Below, piece by piece: positions 40,129 to 40,602 of a DNA stretch of 40,602 nt. Source of the DNA: Verrucomicrobiaceae bacterium. Its GTDB lineage: Bacteria > Verrucomicrobiota > Verrucomicrobiia > Verrucomicrobiales > Akkermansiaceae. The translations under genes were made by a program, and so were the position numbers. Numbering within the stretch: position 1 is the first letter of the stretch; each line of letters starts with the position of its first letter. The DNA lies in the NCBI GenBank assembly GCA_027487435.1, contig JAIYDP010000092.1:1-40602 (forward strand), in the 5' to 3' direction. The notes below the pieces were generated by a model, which was not told the origin of the DNA, searched no databases, and was given only the letters and a program-made list of their open reading frames with translations.

Positions 40129-40602
40129 TTATTGTTTATTTCGGGAGGTTTTTTTAAAACAAGAAACGGCGATATTTTTCTTCCGCATGAGCGGCATCAT
40201 TCTGAATGCTCGCTCCAGTTCGTTCACGAATTCTCGCAGGGAAAATAAAGACTCTGACACCAAATGTGACGAACAGATCTTCTCACGTGCACTCTCCAGG
40301 AGCTTTCGGTTCATTGCCATTCCAATGCCAGTCGCGACGTAATCGTCAACGTTGCGGACCACGCAAATCTCACATCCGCCATACGTAACGATACCTGCTG
40401 CTGCGCGAGACGCAAACGACTCTCCAGACCCTGTCTCGTCAATTCAAAAAAACAAAACGATGTCACAGGAAAGCGTCGGCATTCCACTCCATAGCGCATC
40501 GACAGCAGTGGTGTGCCCACTCTGCATGTGAGTGTCGAGATGAACGTCAAAACGCCCATTCCTCCTCACATGCCGTCGTGCATCCGTCGACTCAATCACC
40601 CC
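40129..40602 (-). CDS. C-terminal part of a GT41 O-linked glycosyltransferase (OGT/SPINDLY-like), cut by the window edge
   Basis: The gene continues beyond 40602; only about 146 C-terminal residues are present, with one 36-nt intron (GTGACA...GAGACAG). The visible part reads NGRFDVHLDTHMQSGHTTAVD, ALWSGMPTLSWSGESFASRA and AAGIVTYGGCEICVV. These match the catalytic GT-B C-terminal lobe of GT41 enzymes, including the HTT-x-x-D nucleotide-binding segment. These enzymes add GlcNAc (OGT) or fucose (SPINDLY) to Ser or Thr of nuclear and cytosolic proteins; the available part does not tell which. The last 60 residues are a helical tail ending in Lys/Asn. TPR repeats would be expected upstream, outside the window. 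Confidence 0.8.

Noticed and set aside
1..40602. tRNA genes, rRNA, CRISPR arrays, transposons, terminal repeats, selenocysteine codons
   Set aside because: None could be recognised by eye; in-frame TGAs are explained by short introns.

Overview
The window is nuclear DNA of a eukaryote, most likely a unicellular protist with a compact genome. The genes encode eukaryote-specific machinery (AP-3 beta, a Qa-SNARE, profilin, misato/DML1, a Dbp5-like DEAD-box protein, a mitochondrial bL35, a GT41 O-glycosyltransferase, TMC, RNFT, PI4K-gamma). Almost every gene is cut by very short GT...AG introns. About forty could be placed by reading frame and family conservation, and most are 31-45 nt long. TAA, TAG and TGA are all used as stops, so the code is standard. 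I cannot place the organism in a named lineage. No rRNA, tRNA, CRISPR array or transposon was recognised.

Layout, left to right: a duplicated TMEM185-like membrane protein with fibronectin-III domains (1-3155, +); an RNFT-type membrane RING ligase (3305-4515, -); a small Lys-rich protein (4716-5132, +); a TMC-family channel-like protein (5265-7642, -); a type-II/gamma PI4-kinase (7672-8994, -); a Rap1-type Myb plus HNH nuclease fusion (9024-9990, +); a disordered protein (9947-11737, -); a GT13 GlcNAc-transferase (11891-13823, -); a 51-residue membrane protein (13872-14059, +); a secreted carboxypeptidase (14118-15482, -); a coiled-coil protein (15949-17228, -); misato/DML1 (17346-19187, -); a large unrecognised protein (19217-22580, +); a PPX1/prune phosphohydrolase (22617-23759, +); a possible RNase-PH-fold protein (23875-24986, -); a bacterial-type GT39 glycosyltransferase (25088-27358, +); a 617-residue unknown (27420-29337, +); a disordered protein with TQT-type motifs (29592-30323, -); AP-3 beta with an RS-rich hinge (30768-34524, -); profilin (34583-35035, +); a syntaxin-7/Pep12-like SNARE (35070-36114, -); mitochondrial bL35 (36167-36509, +); an acyltransferase-3 protein (36526-37686, -); a 92-residue unknown (37705-38017, +); a Dbp5-like DEAD-box protein (38056-40100, -); and the C-terminal end of an OGT/SPINDLY-type enzyme (40129 to the right edge, -).

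There is no operon. Several genes share the endomembrane and glycosylation system: GT13 in the Golgi, GT39 in the ER or Golgi, AP-3 and the late-endosomal SNARE in lysosomal trafficking, PI4K on membranes, and an RNFT ligase in the ER. Many neighbouring genes are divergent, with only about 18-60 bp between start codons, so promoters must be shared or extremely small.

Main points of interest are the Myb-HNH fusion, the RS-repeat hinge inside AP-3 beta, the doubled TMEM185-like module with FN3 domains, the N-terminal extension on the Dbp5-like helicase, and introns so short and sometimes in frame that ORF-based annotation breaks or corrupts most of these genes. Assignments come from reading motifs by eye, with no database search.
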